From positions 479,907,150 to 479,971,149 of the forward strand of contig CM048748.1 in assembly GCA_026315105.1 (NCBI GenBank): a stretch of 64,000 nt of DNA. The letters run 5' to 3'. A program made the position numbers and the translations under genes. Shown here in pieces: positions 1 to 10,524 of this stretch (positions are counted from its first letter, which is position 1; every line of letters starts with the position of its first letter). The DNA is from Locusta migratoria. Taxonomy: Eukaryota; Arthropoda; Insecta; Orthoptera; Acrididae. The notes under the pieces were generated by a model. It was not told where the DNA came from, did not search any database, and saw only the letters and a list, made by a program, of their open reading frames with translations.

Positions 1-744
1 GCCAAAAATATCTGCGTACTTTAATTAGGACCGAACATATTGTACACCAAACTGATTAAAATATTCACTGCAAGGACAGAAGGGCATCGCATATGAGTAT
101 AAATAAAGGAAAGCGAGAGTTAAGAGAATTCTACTACTTGATACCAAATTTGAGAATATCTTCCTTGAGCATCATCTGATGGTGTAGATTTTCTTTCTTC
201 TGTGCTGGCTATAACAAACTGGACACGAAATGCGCCTTATGCAACACACACTTTTTTTTATTTCTTTTTGTTACACAAACACCTCTCTGCACTTTTCGTG
301 TTATCTTCTGTGGGTTTAGTTTCTAATTTGTTATGCATGTCACAGTTTTTCGGATTTTATAGACATCCGTATAAATTGTTTGATTTGAGAATTGTGTTGG
401 ATATATTAGGCTTATGTTTATATACATACATACATTAAATTATTTTCTGGTTTTATGTGCTGCTTTTATTAAACTTATAAAACTTGTCATTAACTTCATG
501 TTGGTATGTAAATAAACGTAGCCTTAGTATCTTCAACGTAATTCTCAAATCAAACAATTCGTCCAAATGTCTATACGAAAAAAAAAACTATAACATGTAC
601 AACAATTTCAGAAATTAAAAACAGAAACCCACATAAGATGGCACAGTAAGTGCCGAAACATATTCTGGTTACAAAACTTTATCAAACAAGTGTGTCTTGC
701 ATATGGCTGCTTTCTTGTCGAGTTTTCAATACCCTTCGTTTGAA
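1..744. other. Unassigned AT-rich DNA
   Basis: No family recognised. A 78-codon open frame at 202-438 on plus is rich in Phe/Leu/Tyr and lies in AT-rich sequence; nothing supports it as a gene. The segment ends where similarity to the RTE-like LINE begins near 745. Confidence 0.5.
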
Positions 745-1113
745 AAGAAAATGAAGGAAATCGGTCCGATAGAACGTCCTGGAGACAAGAAAAGTAGCGG
801 TATGAATATCAACAACTCAGATCGAAAACCAGTACTGAGCAAAGAAGGGAAAGGTGAAAGGAATATATAGAAAGTCTATACAAAGGACATAAACGAGTGG
901 AACCAAGGCTGCTGTAGTAGATGATGTTCCGTGTGAAATGCTATCATCGTTAGGAGAGCCAGTCATGAAGAAATTGTTCCACCTTGTATGCAAATGTATG
1001 AGACATGGGAAATACCCTCAGACTTCAAGAGGAATATAGTGATTCCATTTCCGAAGAAAGCAAGTGCAGAAAAACATGAAAAATCACAGAATTATCAGAT
1101 TAACAAGGCATGA

Positions 1114-1656
1114 TTGCAAAATACTAACACGAATTATTTACAGAGAAATGGAAAAGTAGTGGTATCCGAATTTGGAGAAGATCAGTTTGGATTTAGGAGA
1201 AATGTAGGAACACGTGGGGCAATAGTCACATTACGACTTATCTTAGAAGATATGTTACGGAAACAGAAACCTACGTTTTTAGCATTTGTGAACCTGGAGA
1301 AAGCTTTCGACAAAGTTGACTGGAATATACTTTTCCAAATTCTGAAGGTAGCAGGGGTAAACTATAGGGAGTGAAGAGTTATATTGAACTGGTACAAAAA
1401 TCAGGCAGCAATTATTAGAATCGAAGGTCATGAAAGAGTCGCAGGGGTTTGGAAGGGAGTAAGACAAGGTTGTAGCCAATCACCAATGTTGTTCAGTCTG
1501 TACGTTGAGCAAGTGGTGAAGGAATGCAAGGAGAAGTTTGGAGAGGGAATAAAAACCTTGCGGTTTGCTGATGACATAGTAATTCTCTCGCAGACAGCAA
1601 AGGACCTGAAAGAGCAATTAAATGGAATGGACAGTTTCTTGAAAGGAAGACATTAA
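1114..1656 (+). pseudogene. Reverse transcriptase core of RTE-like LINE copy A
   Basis: Two open stretches (1114-1374 and 1384-1656) lie in the same frame, separated by a TGA near 1372. They carry the palm motifs of a LINE RT: motif A LEKAFD, motif B RQGCSQSP and motif C LRFADDIVIL, so the aspartates are preserved. There is no upstream endonuclease in frame and no intact C-terminus; the frame stops at a TAA near 1654, right after a WKGRH-type segment. It is a dead fragment. The minus-strand open frame at 1279-1479 is its shadow. Confidence 0.85.
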
Positions 1657-1829
1657 ATGAATGTTAAGAAGAGTAAAACGCAGGTAATGAAATGTAGTGT
1701 CATAAAATCAGGCGATGCTGAAGGAATTAGATTAGGTAATGAGACGATAAAAGCAGTAGATGAGTCTTGTTATTTGGGTAGCATCCAGTATTAATTTAAT
1801 TGTTAAGAAGTCCTGTCTCAAAGAATTTG

Positions 1830-2022
1830 TTCAAATGTTTGTACAGCTTATGGGACTTAACTACGGGGTCATCAGTCCCTAAACTTACAAACTACTTATG
1901 AACTAGGTTATACGAAAGACGGCACAAACATCCATGCCCGAGTGGGGATTCTAACCCCCGACCGCAGCGGCAGTGCAGACTGTGACTGGCAGGGCGCAGA
2001 CCGCTCGGCCACCGCGGCCGGC
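1830..2022 (-). mobile_element. tRNA-headed SINE (family 1) inside LINE copy A
   Basis: Read on minus: GGCCGCGGTGGCCGAGCGG head (A box), a degenerate B box near 1945-1960 (GGGGGTTAGAATCCCC on minus), CATGGATGTTTGTGCCGTC, then GGGACTGATGACCCCGTAGTTAAGTCCC and a CAAACATTTGAACA-like tail. The LINE resumes at 2028 (GCATTTGTCTAGAG), so it inserted into the LINE. Flanks share an imperfect ATTTGT-containing repeat. Confidence 0.85.
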
Positions 2023-2504
2023 TGTAAGCATTTGTCTAGAGTGTACTATTGTATGGGAGTGAGACGTGGACGATAAGGAGTTCAGAGAAAAAGATGATAG
2101 AAACTTTCGAAATATGGTGCTATAAACGAATGATACAGATTAGATGGGTAGATCACGAAACTAATGAGGAGGTGCTCAACAGAATTGGGGAGAACTAGAG
2201 TTTCTAGCATATCCTGAGTAAGAGAAAGAGTAGGTTAGTGGAAAACATTATGTGACGTCAAGGAATCGTTTACTTAGCATTAGAAGGAAGTGTGTGGGGT
2301 AAAAGTCGTGGAGGGAGACCGAGTGACGAATACAGTAAGCAAATTCAAAAGGATGTAGGTTGCCGAACGTATTATGAGATGAAGAGACTTGCACAGGACA
2401 GGATAGCGTGGAGACTGCATCAAACCAGTCTGCGACCACAACAACAACACAACGTCCTGACCAACTAACATTAGTGTTCATAAATTTCTCTAATGTATAA
2501 TATT

Positions 2505-2880
2505 AGTATTCGAGATGCGGGTGCTGAGAAAAATCTATGGGCCAATACAAGATGATTTGATAGGGGAGTAATCAAGAACTTATAAGCTACATATTGACCA
2601 CAATATAGTTGGATCAGCTAGAAAAAGTAGATTGTAATGGTTGGGACATATTGAACATATGCACGAGGACTACTGTCCACATAATCTTGGAGGGAAGGAG
2701 ACCAACAGGAAGGCCTAGGAAGAGATGAATGAACCACTATGGTAGTATTTAACACAATGAGTGGCCTGGAATGATTGAAGGAACACAGCCAAGAGGAGTG
2801 AAGGCTGGAGTGTCTTGGATTGACAGCTAGCGGCCCTTGAGACCTGATCGCGTCAAGTAAGTTACGTGACGAGAATCTAA
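2505..2880 (+). mobile_element. C-terminal fragment of a second RTE-like LINE
   Basis: Plus-strand translation gives a RVLRKIYGPIQDD segment followed by a WLGHIEHMHED segment, then EGRRPTGRPRK-like and WNDxxxNTA-like remnants. This order (RKIYGP, WxGHIxRM, GRPxxRW) is the tail of a LINE ORF2 downstream of the RT. It differs from the C-terminus of copy A just upstream (HILRHQGI type), so it is a separate family. Several frameshifts; no intact frame. Confidence 0.6.
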
Positions 2881-2954
2881 ATATCAAATAATAAATTAAT
2901 ATTCAGAGACATATTTTGTGTCGATATACGTAAAAGATATTGAATTAAAGGAGA

Positions 2955-3165
2955 GGCATTGAACTAAAATTTCTGCAGCGGACGGTATTCGAACCTAGGA
3001 CCTCCTGTTTACTAGGGAGGCGCTGTAGGCACTAAGCCGCAGCAGCGTAATGGATACGGCGATCGCACGGACTGTCTTAAATGACGTCCCCCTCCACAAC
3101 ACACAATTCAATTCTGCCTGTTTTCCCCTCTCGCAATAAGTATCAACGTCTTGTATGTGTTAAAT
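2955..3165 (-). repeat. tRNA-like SINE or tRNA-derived repeat
   Basis: On minus, a GCGGCTTAGTGCC A-box-like stretch is followed by GGTTCGAATACC (B box) at about 2985-2997 and an unrelated body. The spacing fits a tRNA-derived Pol III head. Distinct from family 1. No second copy in the window. Confidence 0.5.
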
Positions 3166-3239
3166 ATCGAAGTAGTGATAGTTGAAAAATAGACTTGTAG
3201 CAGGAGAGTGGGTGGGCAGTTACTTGGGCAAAGTGACCT

Positions 3240-3330
3240 GGCACCTGGAATCGAACCAGGCGCCGCCCTCTCACAGCTCAGCGGCTCGCCACACGGCAGT
3301 GGTGCAGATCAGTGGGCACGTCTCAGAAGC
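3240..3330 (-). repeat. tRNA-like T-arm, probable SINE head
   Basis: On minus the sequence CCTGGTTCGATTCCAGG (3245-3261) forms a perfect T-arm with a seven-base loop, preceded by a GCTGAGCTGTGAGAGG A-box-like stretch. It adjoins a CpG-rich patch. A full cloverleaf is not convincing, so I call it a tRNA-like repeat rather than a tRNA gene. Confidence 0.4.
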
Positions 3331-3720
3331 TGGCTGGCCGGCCCAGCTGAGCCGAGCCTCGGCGTATCCGCGCAGGCGGGCGGCAGTCGCGTAAATCTCG
3401 ACGCGAAATGCGCGTCTGGCCCCGGGGGTCCATAAAGTCGCAACTCGCGCCGCGCGCTTTATGGGAGGTCAGGAGCGGCAGTAAAAATAAATTCGGCAAA
3501 GTTTTGAGCGGCGGCGGGACCGCCCCTACCCCACTGCCCACTGCTGTGCCAATTCTGAGCGGGCGGCCGCTCCTTGGCAGCTGTAGACCGGCCCACATCG
3601 CGACTCACCAAAATCGTGATTCTGCCGGAGCTCGACGGCTTTCGCGTCGATGGTAGCCGTCCATCCGAGCAGGCCAAACTGCTTACGAATCTCCTGCTGC
3701 AAAATCCTCCACGAAGTGTT
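3270..3720. other. CpG-rich patch
   Basis: GC- and CpG-dense segment in otherwise AT-rich DNA. Overlapping open frames on both strands are explained by the scarcity of A/T stop codons; none resembles a known protein. It could be an old CpG island or GC-rich repeat. Confidence 0.4.
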
Positions 3721-3909
3721 CCCTGCTCAGAAGTGTGTCCGCAAATCTGTGACACTGTAGTCGTTTTCAGACGGGAAGACAGCCTCGCAGGCACTACGGC
3801 TTCCGTTTCTTCTTCCGTATCCTGCACTGAAGCGGCTATGGTTCTGGTATCGTTAGTTTCAAGAGCGATCGGATGGCCTCTGTCACTTCCTATTACCGCT
3901 CATGTTTTG

Positions 3910-3910
<1 letters not shown>

Positions 3911-3967
<57 letters not shown>
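3911..3967. repeat. Poly(T) run, 57 bases
   Basis: Uninterrupted T57 on plus directly beyond the 3' UTR of the minus-strand LINE. Read on minus it is the element's poly(A) tail. Confidence 0.95.
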
Positions 3968-3968
<1 letters not shown>

Positions 3969-4108
3969 TGGCTTTAGGACGCTCACTGCAGTGATCATTA
4001 GCGTCCGATTGTGACCTTAGATTGACTAAAAACAAGATTAAAAAAGGTGCCAATAAGGATAATTTCAGAATATCAATAAAAGGAGGAAAAAAATATCATT
4101 AGAAGGAA

Positions 4109-4335
4109 TTAAATGTCCTTGGACGGATTTGTCATATGTATAAAACGCAAGACTCTAGCAGCTGCCCGTGCGTCATCAGCTAAAATGTCCTCCAAAGTGG
4201 CCGGCAGATTTACTTCAACACGAATGTGATTAAAATTGGGGCAGAACATTAAAACATGGCGCACCGTCGTCGGGTGACCGCAGGGACAGACCGGTGGGGG
4301 GTCGCCTGTTGATAAGTGTCGGTGGCTGAACCGGC
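4109..4335 (-). pseudogene. C-terminal zinc-binding tail of the I-type LINE
   Basis: Minus-strand frame encodes CRFSHRHLSTGDPPPVC, then CG and HVLMFC, a CCHC-like cluster that ends RNase H-bearing LINE polyproteins, followed by about 40 residues and a stop. It continues the 6440-7373 segment across the inserted TIR element. Confidence 0.75.
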
Positions 4336-4452
4336 AGTGATGGGACAACCGACTGTTTTTAACAACCGATTGGTCAATCGGTTGTTTTTTCGTTCAGTCG
4401 GTTTTTTCAGTCGAATGAAACAACCGAATGAAAATAGTCTCTGTGGCCGTAT

Positions 4453-4720
4453 GAATGTTTTCACTCACTGGCGGGGTTTGAGTGGTTTCAGTCGATGCGA
4501 AACAATCGAATGAAACCAGTCTTTGTCGGTTGCAGCCGCTATATGAATGTTTTCACTCATTCAGTGGGTTTGAGTGGGTTCAGTCGATGCGCGAGCACCG
4601 AATGAAAGAAGTCTCTGTCCTTTACATGAATGTTCTCGGCATTGAGTGGTTTCACTTGATGCGATACAACCGACTGGAAAAAGTCTTTGACAGTTTCTGC
4701 AGTTATATGGATATTTTTAT
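4453..4720 (+). repeat. Diverged tandem repeat, about 83-92 bp x3
   Basis: GAATGTTTTCACTCA-type units start at 4453, 4545 and 4628. Each carries GAGTGGTTTCAGTCGATGCG or a close variant followed by a CGAATGAAA-type word. Left subterminal part of the TIR element. Confidence 0.75.
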
Positions 4721-4897
4721 TAATTCATCGACTTTGTGTGTCTTTATTTGCATACTCCTTCAACCTTTTCGAGTATAAATGAACCGTGATTCAGCATGAT
4801 ACATTCTTAGAGACAAGTCTTAAAAATATAGCAGTGGGTCCGTGTGTGTGTGTTTGTGTTTCTATTGCATGCAAATCTGCAGTTTTGTTCCAATTTG

Positions 4898-5230
4898 ACC
4901 TTCAAAGCAAGAGGAACGTCACTGTCGACATAAAATTTCATTCGGTGCATGACGGAGGGTACTTTACCTACTAACTTCGACAAATTCCGTTTGTATTCGA
5001 ATTTTAATGATATATTTCACACTTCACCTTCAAAGAAAGAGAATGGTCACCGTCTACATCTACTTTAGTTTGATGCATGAGAGAAGCTATTCCAGACTTC
5101 GACACCAATATAGAGTTTTATTCCGATCTTGATGAGATTTTGCACACTTGACTTTCAAAACAATTGGCAGTTCACCGTTCATCTAAGATTTTGTATGGTA
5201 CATGGCGGAGGGATGGAATAAACCTCCACA
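4898..5230 (+). repeat. Diverged tandem repeat, about 127 bp x3
   Basis: Units begin TTCAAAGCAAGAGGAA (4901), TTCAAAGAAAGAGAAT (5029) and TTCAAAACAATTGGCA (5154), with matching GCATGACGGAGGG / GCATGAGAGAAG / ACATGGCGGAGGG segments downstream. Central part of the TIR element. Confidence 0.7.
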
Positions 5231-6147
5231 CCGTTTCTCCGATCACCACAGGAATATCTGTGACAAGAGTGAATAATTATGAAAGTTGAGAGGAATGTTT
5301 TCATACACTGTTGACGAATACAGACGCGCTGAAGAAATTTACAGCACTGATAAATGTTGTATGTCTTCTCGTACTCCTTCAAAGTAGATGGAATTAAAAA
5401 AAAAAAACAAAAAATATAAGAAATGTTTTTATACAAAATACTTTAATAAACGTATTTTTTTACAACACCTAATGTTTTACTGATCTTCGAATTTGGATCT
5501 AGCAAATAAGCTCAAAGTTAAAATACTTAACACTGTCCTACTAGTACCTTAGATATGTATGAACAATAAGCCGCAAACCGCACGTTTCTACCTGTTCCCA
5601 CTTCGGAGATACAGTATGCGAGATTAAATTTGTAGCGATCATTTTGGTACACCTTGTAGTTTCCACGCTTTTTTATTGAGACAGTAAGAAACCGACAACA
5701 ATGGGCGATGGCACGCCCCGCCCCCCTGGCCAGACACTGTTGTGTGGAGTTTGGCGCGCGCCTGCTGGACTAGCGCTGTCAGCAGTGGAAACGCAAGCGA
5801 GGCAGCACCCCTCTCGTGTCCCCGCTCCCCGCGGTACTTCGTGGTCATCGGCCACTTACCTTCTGCAGATTGTGGGTGTCTGCGAAAGTAATCTGATCGG
5901 GCCCAGATGATCGGCGTTTTTGAAGTCTGGGGTGGGCGATTAAAGTGATCGCAGGCCTGCTCCAGCGATATGAAAAAACTTACTGCCTGTTTTCACTTGA
6001 AAAGAAAGTATGAGTAATTCAGTCAATGTACAAAACTGCAAAAGTTTCGCATGTTTTCATTCAGTTTTTCCCACAGACTACTTTCATTCGAAAAAAAATA
6101 AACGAATGTTAATCCAACCTAGTAAAACTACGACCGACTGACTGTTT

Positions 6148-6369
6148 CATTCGGTTGCTCCCACTGACTGGTTTCACTCAAAAGAACGAATGAAGAGGCC
6201 AACGTACTGTGTCAGTTTTTTCATTCGGTTGGTCCCATCGACTGGTTTCACTCAAAAGAACGAATGAATAGTCCAACCGACTGAATCGGTTGTTTCATTC
6301 GGTTGGTCCCACCGACTGGTTTCACTCAAAAGAATGAATGAATAATTCAACCGATACGAGAAACTACAA
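6148..6369 (+). repeat. 74-bp tandem repeat x3
   Basis: CATTCGGTTGGTCCCA-type units start at 6148, 6222 and 6296 with exact 74-bp spacing. Each contains GACTGGTTTCACTCAAAAGA and a GAATGAA word. Right subterminal part of the TIR element. Confidence 0.9.
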
Positions 6370-6439
6370 CCGAATGATCGATTTTTTTCCAACAACCGAA
6401 TGAATCGATTGTTTTCATTCGATTGTTCCCATCACTACC

Positions 6440-7373
6440 GGCAGTGACCGAGTCTCAGCCGGGCCAAGATTGCCTCCTCCCTCCCACCGGGAGGGGCGGG
6501 AGCGGTTTTATGGTTCTGAGCTTATTGTCCTGAAGCGAGAACCACAGCCGATGCCATGATGCAACTATAAGCCTGCAAATAGCCCCTTGAATGTCGTCTG
6601 ACGGGACACACACGGTAGCTGTCCGAGGTAGGAGAGTGGCAGCCCTGGCCGCAGCGTCAGCACACCTACGTGGCCAGGTATCCTCAGGAAGCGAACGCGA
6701 AAGCCGTCTTCAGCTACCAGTTGAAGGGACCATTGGTGGTGGTGGCGGCGAACATATAGAGAGCCTGATAGAGAGCAAAAAGCTCAGGTGTGAAATTCGA
6801 GCATTGGTCGATGAGCTTGTATTGAAAGCTGTCGAACCCGACGACAAAGGCGGATCCGACACCATCAGTGTTCTTAGAGCCATCTGTGTAGATGAAGACG
6901 TTATCATCAAGGTGAGAACGGAGTTCGACAAACCTTGAGCGATACACCAAATCCAGGATAATCTCCTTCGGAAGCGACCTGAGTTCAAAGTGGACACCAA
7001 CCTGTGCCTGTAGCCACGGTGGTGTGGGGCTCACATCCATTCGAAGGGTGTCAGGGAGGGTGAAATCGAGTTGCTGAAGCATCCGACGAAAACGAACTCC
7101 GGGAGGCAACAGTGTAGATGCAGACACCCCATATTGGCGATTAAGGGAGTCGTTGAAAAATGATGGGTAGGATAGGTGTTCGGGCATTGACAGCAGCCGG
7201 CTTGCATAACGGCTGGGCACGGAGAAAATCTTCACGGACAGATTCCTTTTTCGAAGTCCAAGCATCTTGTTTAGGTGCCCGCGGTTCATTAGAGGTTGAC
7301 GAAGACTGAACTTTGGAAGAGCAGGGGGAAGCGGGGACGTGGAACAGGCAATCTTCTGGCTGGCCGTTCGCAC
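6440..7373 (-). pseudogene. RNase H domain and flanks of the I-type LINE
   Basis: Minus-strand frame 7373-6714 has a YASRLLSMPEHLSYPSFF segment resembling the end of LINE RT, then the RNase H start VFIYTDGSKNTDGVGSAF (first Asp present) and TPELFALYQAL (catalytic Glu present). The frame stops at 6714. Beyond it the PGHVG motif and a DDIQGAICRLI..NNKLR-like linker appear in shifted frames, so the middle of RNase H (YSDS motif) is deleted. The plus-strand frame at 6591-6938 is its shadow. Confidence 0.8.
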
Positions 7374-8108
7374 AACTGTGTCAGCGAAAGTGTGAAATCA
7401 CAGGTCTGTGTACCTGCATCCTTAGTAGGTCGAGTGGAGGTAAGGACCTTACTGTATGTGTCCGCTGGAAGGACAGTGGGCTTCCGACTAGCTAATAACT
7501 TTCGAGCTGCACAGGTTGACAACTTTCCCGTGACCCGAATTTGCTGAATGACCTTCTCGTCCCTAGAGGAAGCAGCATGGTCACCCATGCAATTAATGCA
7601 GTAAGGGGATGGAGGTGGGCAGTCGCCCTCGTGGGCGTCCCTACCACAAGTGACACATTTTGCTGTATTGGAGCAAGATGGATGGTTGTGGTTGAATCTA
7701 TGGCATTGGAAACAGCGCGTAGGATTTGGTACATAAGGGCGAACGGAGATAACTTCATATCCTGCTTTGACCTTGGACGGGAGTTCAACTCTGTCGAACG
7801 TCAAAAACACAGTTCGATTTGGTTTTAACTGGTTATCGACCTTCTTGAACACTCTATGCATCGCTGTTACACCCTGGTCAGACATGTAGTTTTGGATCTC
7901 TTCGTCTGATAACCCGTCAAGGGATCTTGTGAAAACTACCCCCCCGTGATGAGTTGAGGGTGCGATGCGCTTCTACTTGGACAGGAAAGGTGTGTAGTAG
8001 CGAGGTCCTTATCAGTTTTTGCGCCCTTCTGAATACCAAAGGATTAACGGAAGAGAAATCTTTACCGTCAGTTCGAGAAACAACCAGAAATTTAGGAAGA
8101 TAAGGCAA
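7289..8108 (-). pseudogene. gag-like ORF1 of the I-type LINE
   Basis: Frames 8108-7917 and 7885-7289 on minus together form an ORF1-like protein. The second holds knuckles CFQCHRFNHNHPSC (C-X2-C-X4-H-X4-C), CVTCGRDAHEGDC and CINC, preceded by VRPYVPNPTR, a signature of I-type ORF1. Nucleic-acid binding is the expected role. A frameshift lies near 7900 and the frame ends at 7289, overlapping the RNase H frame, so ORF1 runs directly into the deletion junction. Confidence 0.8.
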
Positions 8109-8489
8109 AGTTTTCTTACACTGAGGTCTTTCTTTTTTGGGTCATAGTCACAGTAGAAGAGAAGTAAATCATTGCGGAAATGTCCAGCATGATTACCGGC
8201 GTCTCCGATGGCGCGTTCCTTCCTAGTGGGGGCCCTCACTGAGGGCTTACCTGCCTTAGGTGATTGTCCACACCTCAGGTCACACCTCCCGACAAACGGA
8301 CGGAGGGACCAGTCGGCATGTTCGGATGGTACCAGCTCGGGTAATCACCCCTCCCTGGGCCTGGCCTTTACCAGGGCGTACGTACGTGCCCTACTTGTCT
8401 ACCCGGGGCGGGGAATTACGCATTATCCCGTCACCTGCTACGCATGAGAATGCGTGAGTATGCTTTCAGAAACGCACAGTGAGAAAAGA

Positions 8490-9900
8490 AGAAGAATGGA
8501 GGAAGTGAAGAGAAAGAAGAGAGTGTCTCAAACGTCGATGCGGAAACTAAATGAGGAGGAGAGGAAGGCTAGGAGAGTAAAGCAAGCGTTAGGAAAGGAA
8601 GAAACCGAGGAAAGAGAAAAACTATGACAGGAAATCACCTTGACTTGCAATGGACGCACGTCTCCGGGCTGAGGCATGAACCGGGGGGGGGGGGGGGGGG
8701 AATGAAGCAGCCTGGGCGGGAAGGAAGGCTGCTTCGGCTCGGGGCCCCCGTGCGCGCCACACGCGTACCCACGAAAGAGCTGTATGCCCCCTGGGGGGGG
8801 GGGGGGGGCGATCATGTTCGTAGATTTTTTCGCAGTCATTTTTGTAAGAGAATCAGACAACGGTAGCCTGGTGCACTGTGTTCCAGAACGTATGACTAAC
8901 TGATGTTGCTGGTGAAGAAATGCACGAATTCAGAAAATGCGGGATATGGGCACAGTGACCTAAAGGAAATAATAGATATATGTTCCACGGCTTCTGCTAA
9001 ATTTGACAAAAATATCAAAAATATTCCTTACTATCACACAATACTAGAGATAGAATAATAACCTCTCACCTTGCAAAGGGATGGAGTGGAGGTGGAAAAA
9101 GGTGGGTATACCGTGACGCGAGAGTAACCAGAATTATTCATCTACTTTTTGATGACGCATGCACTTCGGGAAGATTAACAGTCTAGACACAAAATTTTAA
9201 ATCTTTACGAAACTTTGTTCTCATTGACAGCCGAAAGCTATAGACTAGCGGTTACCAAGCTTTCTTTGTTGTGAAATTTAGGGTGTTTCTGGAAAAACTT
9301 ACATGGCTCAGCCTGCGTAACCAGCACACAACAATCACGAGTATTATAGAATGAAGAGCCAAAGAAAATTCTGTAGACACGCGTACGTAAGCACGGAGAT
9401 GTGTAAACCATCAGAGGACGGCAGCGGGCGTCAGAGCCCTCGCTGCTGGTGCGGAGGCAGCTTGTCGCCATTTAAGTGGGTGTGGCCGCTCCACTCAGCC
9501 AGTCAAGCTGAAGATTTTTCCAGATATTTGCATATCGATTTCCATGTACAAGATCTGGAGACAATAAATTAAAATGTCATGTGTGATAGGTTGGTTGTAA
9601 CATTTACGATGTCAATCTCCTGGTTTAGCTGTCGCATTACCATAAATTTTGGAGGTACAGCGAATAGTATACGTGGTACGTGCATGCTGGCTGCAAGATG
9701 TTTCGTACATAGAGTGTAGACGTAGTAAATTGTAGCCGAACGCCGTCGTCCTGCTGCGACAGCAGCGGGAAAGTACTAGCCAAGCGATGAACTCTCTTTC
9801 TCCGTTTCATCATTTTCTATGGGTCGTCAGCGTGAATATGCTTCGTAATTGTGTATGCTTTGTAATTGTGTATAAAGTTTGGTACAATTCGATAAGTACC
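8490..9900. other. Unassigned DNA with two poly(G) runs
   Basis: 8490-8620 is A/G-rich on plus and may belong to the LINE leader. G18 occurs at 8683-8700 and G16 at 8793-8808. No domain is recognisable in any frame from 8870 to 9900. Confidence 0.4.
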
Positions 9901-9917
9901 CTCGTTTTCAAATATTG

Positions 9918-10199
9918 GACGAATAATTTCTGTTTACCCACGCTTAAAAGGATAACATTTTTTGTTTTTCTTTCACTTCCACTCCCACACTTTTGCAGGG
10001 TAGGTGGATCTTTCCCGATAATAACTGTTATCTGACAATAAGGGATATTCTAAAATAGTCGACAAGTAATTTCTGGTTGCCCACGTGTAAGAGGAGAGTA
10101 TTCTTCATTTTTCTTTCACTTACACCGCCACGCCTTTGCAAGCTAGGTGGATGTTTCCCGGTAATGATTGTTAGCTGACAAAAAGGGAAGTCTTCAACA
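9918..10199 (+). repeat. Diverged direct duplication, about 140 bp
   Basis: TAATTTCTGTTTACCCACG at 9924 recurs as TAATTTCTGGTTGCCCACG at 10067. Both copies continue with TTTTTCTTTCACTT..CC.CAC.CTTTGCA and AGGTGGAT.TTTCCCG.TAAT. Offset 143 bp. Function unknown. Confidence 0.75.
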
Positions 10200-10524
10200 C
10201 GTTTAGGACGAGATGTGAAACATATAATCATTAATTCCAAAGTCTGCATTTGCTAAGTTTAAACATTTGTTCAATAGCAATTTGCGGTGGTCAACTTGTA
10301 CTTTCTGAAATGCAGTACACCGCTGCGCGATTGTCTCACAATTGTTTAAGGAAAATTCAACGGACGCGAGGGCAGTTACCTGGCCTCTGACCTCAGTCAC
10401 GTGGAGTAATCCGTACAGCGTAGGCGGCAACAAGCGCAATATTTTGACAAATGTCCGTGGATTGTGAACGAATGTTGTACTGAGTACTTCTTCAATGTTC
10501 TTCAACGTAACTGAGCGTAAATGT

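Larger units (their letters stand above)
745..2458 (+). mobile_element. RTE-like LINE copy A, degenerate, split by a SINE
   Basis: Non-LTR retrotransposon remnant on plus. The sequence shows a linker with the LLSKEG-type motif near 830, then reverse transcriptase motifs in order: DQFGFRRNVGTR (about 1180-1215), LEKAFDKVDW (1291-1323), GVRQGCSQSPML (about 1457-1495) and the catalytic FADD box (about 1564-1575). A C-terminal DHxTNEEVLNRIG-like region and a GGRPSDEYSKQIQ-like tail follow, ending in CAACAACAA near 2450. Frames break at 1372 (stop) and 1654 (stop), and about 130 bp is missing near 1790. A SINE interrupts it at 1830-2022. The endonuclease part is absent. Related copies occur at 24.3, 29.1, 31.7, 41.8 and 53.6 kb. 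The RTE-like assignment is from motif memory; the RT identity is secure. Confidence 0.85.
4336..6436. mobile_element. 2.1-kb non-autonomous TIR element with internal tandem arrays
   Basis: Ends are inverted repeats: AGTGATGGGACAACCGACTG on the left and, read inward from the right, AGTGATGGGAACAATCGAAT. ACCGGC flanks both sides (4330-4335 and 6437-6442); the host LINE frame is continuous across it, so ACCGGC is a target duplication. Because the next target bases (AGTGA) match the TIR start, the duplication could be longer. Inside are three separate tandem arrays (4453-4700, 4898-5230 and 6148-6369) and repeated CAACCGAATGAAAC-like words in both orientations. No transposase frame is visible. 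The TIR start resembles hAT ends, but the superfamily is unresolved. Confidence 0.8.
3911..8480 (-). mobile_element. I-type LINE, internally deleted, with 57-nt poly(A)
   Basis: Minus-strand non-LTR element. From its 5' side (high coordinate): a GC-rich leader (about 8480-8210), a gag-like ORF1 with zinc knuckles, an abrupt jump at about 7300 to a segment resembling the end of RT, an RNase H domain, a C-terminal zinc-binding tail (PPVCPCGHPTTVRHVLMFC), a stop near 4109, a short 3' UTR and a run of 57 T at 3911-3967 that is the poly(A) tail on minus. The endonuclease and nearly all RT are missing. A 2.1-kb TIR element splits the tail at 4336-6436. RNase H plus knuckle-bearing ORF1 is typical of the I group; the exact clade is inference. 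The 5' limit is uncertain and may extend to about 8640. Confidence 0.8.

Noticed and set aside
202..438. Small secreted/membrane protein
   Set aside because: Hydrophobic composition arises from T-rich DNA; no conserved feature or neighbour.
3459..4014. 122-codon minus and 146-codon plus frames
   Set aside because: They overlap in GC-rich DNA and the plus frame ends in a poly-Phe tract from the T57 run.
4453..6369. CRISPR array
   Set aside because: Tandem units are adjacent without unique spacers, and the context is a eukaryotic transposon.
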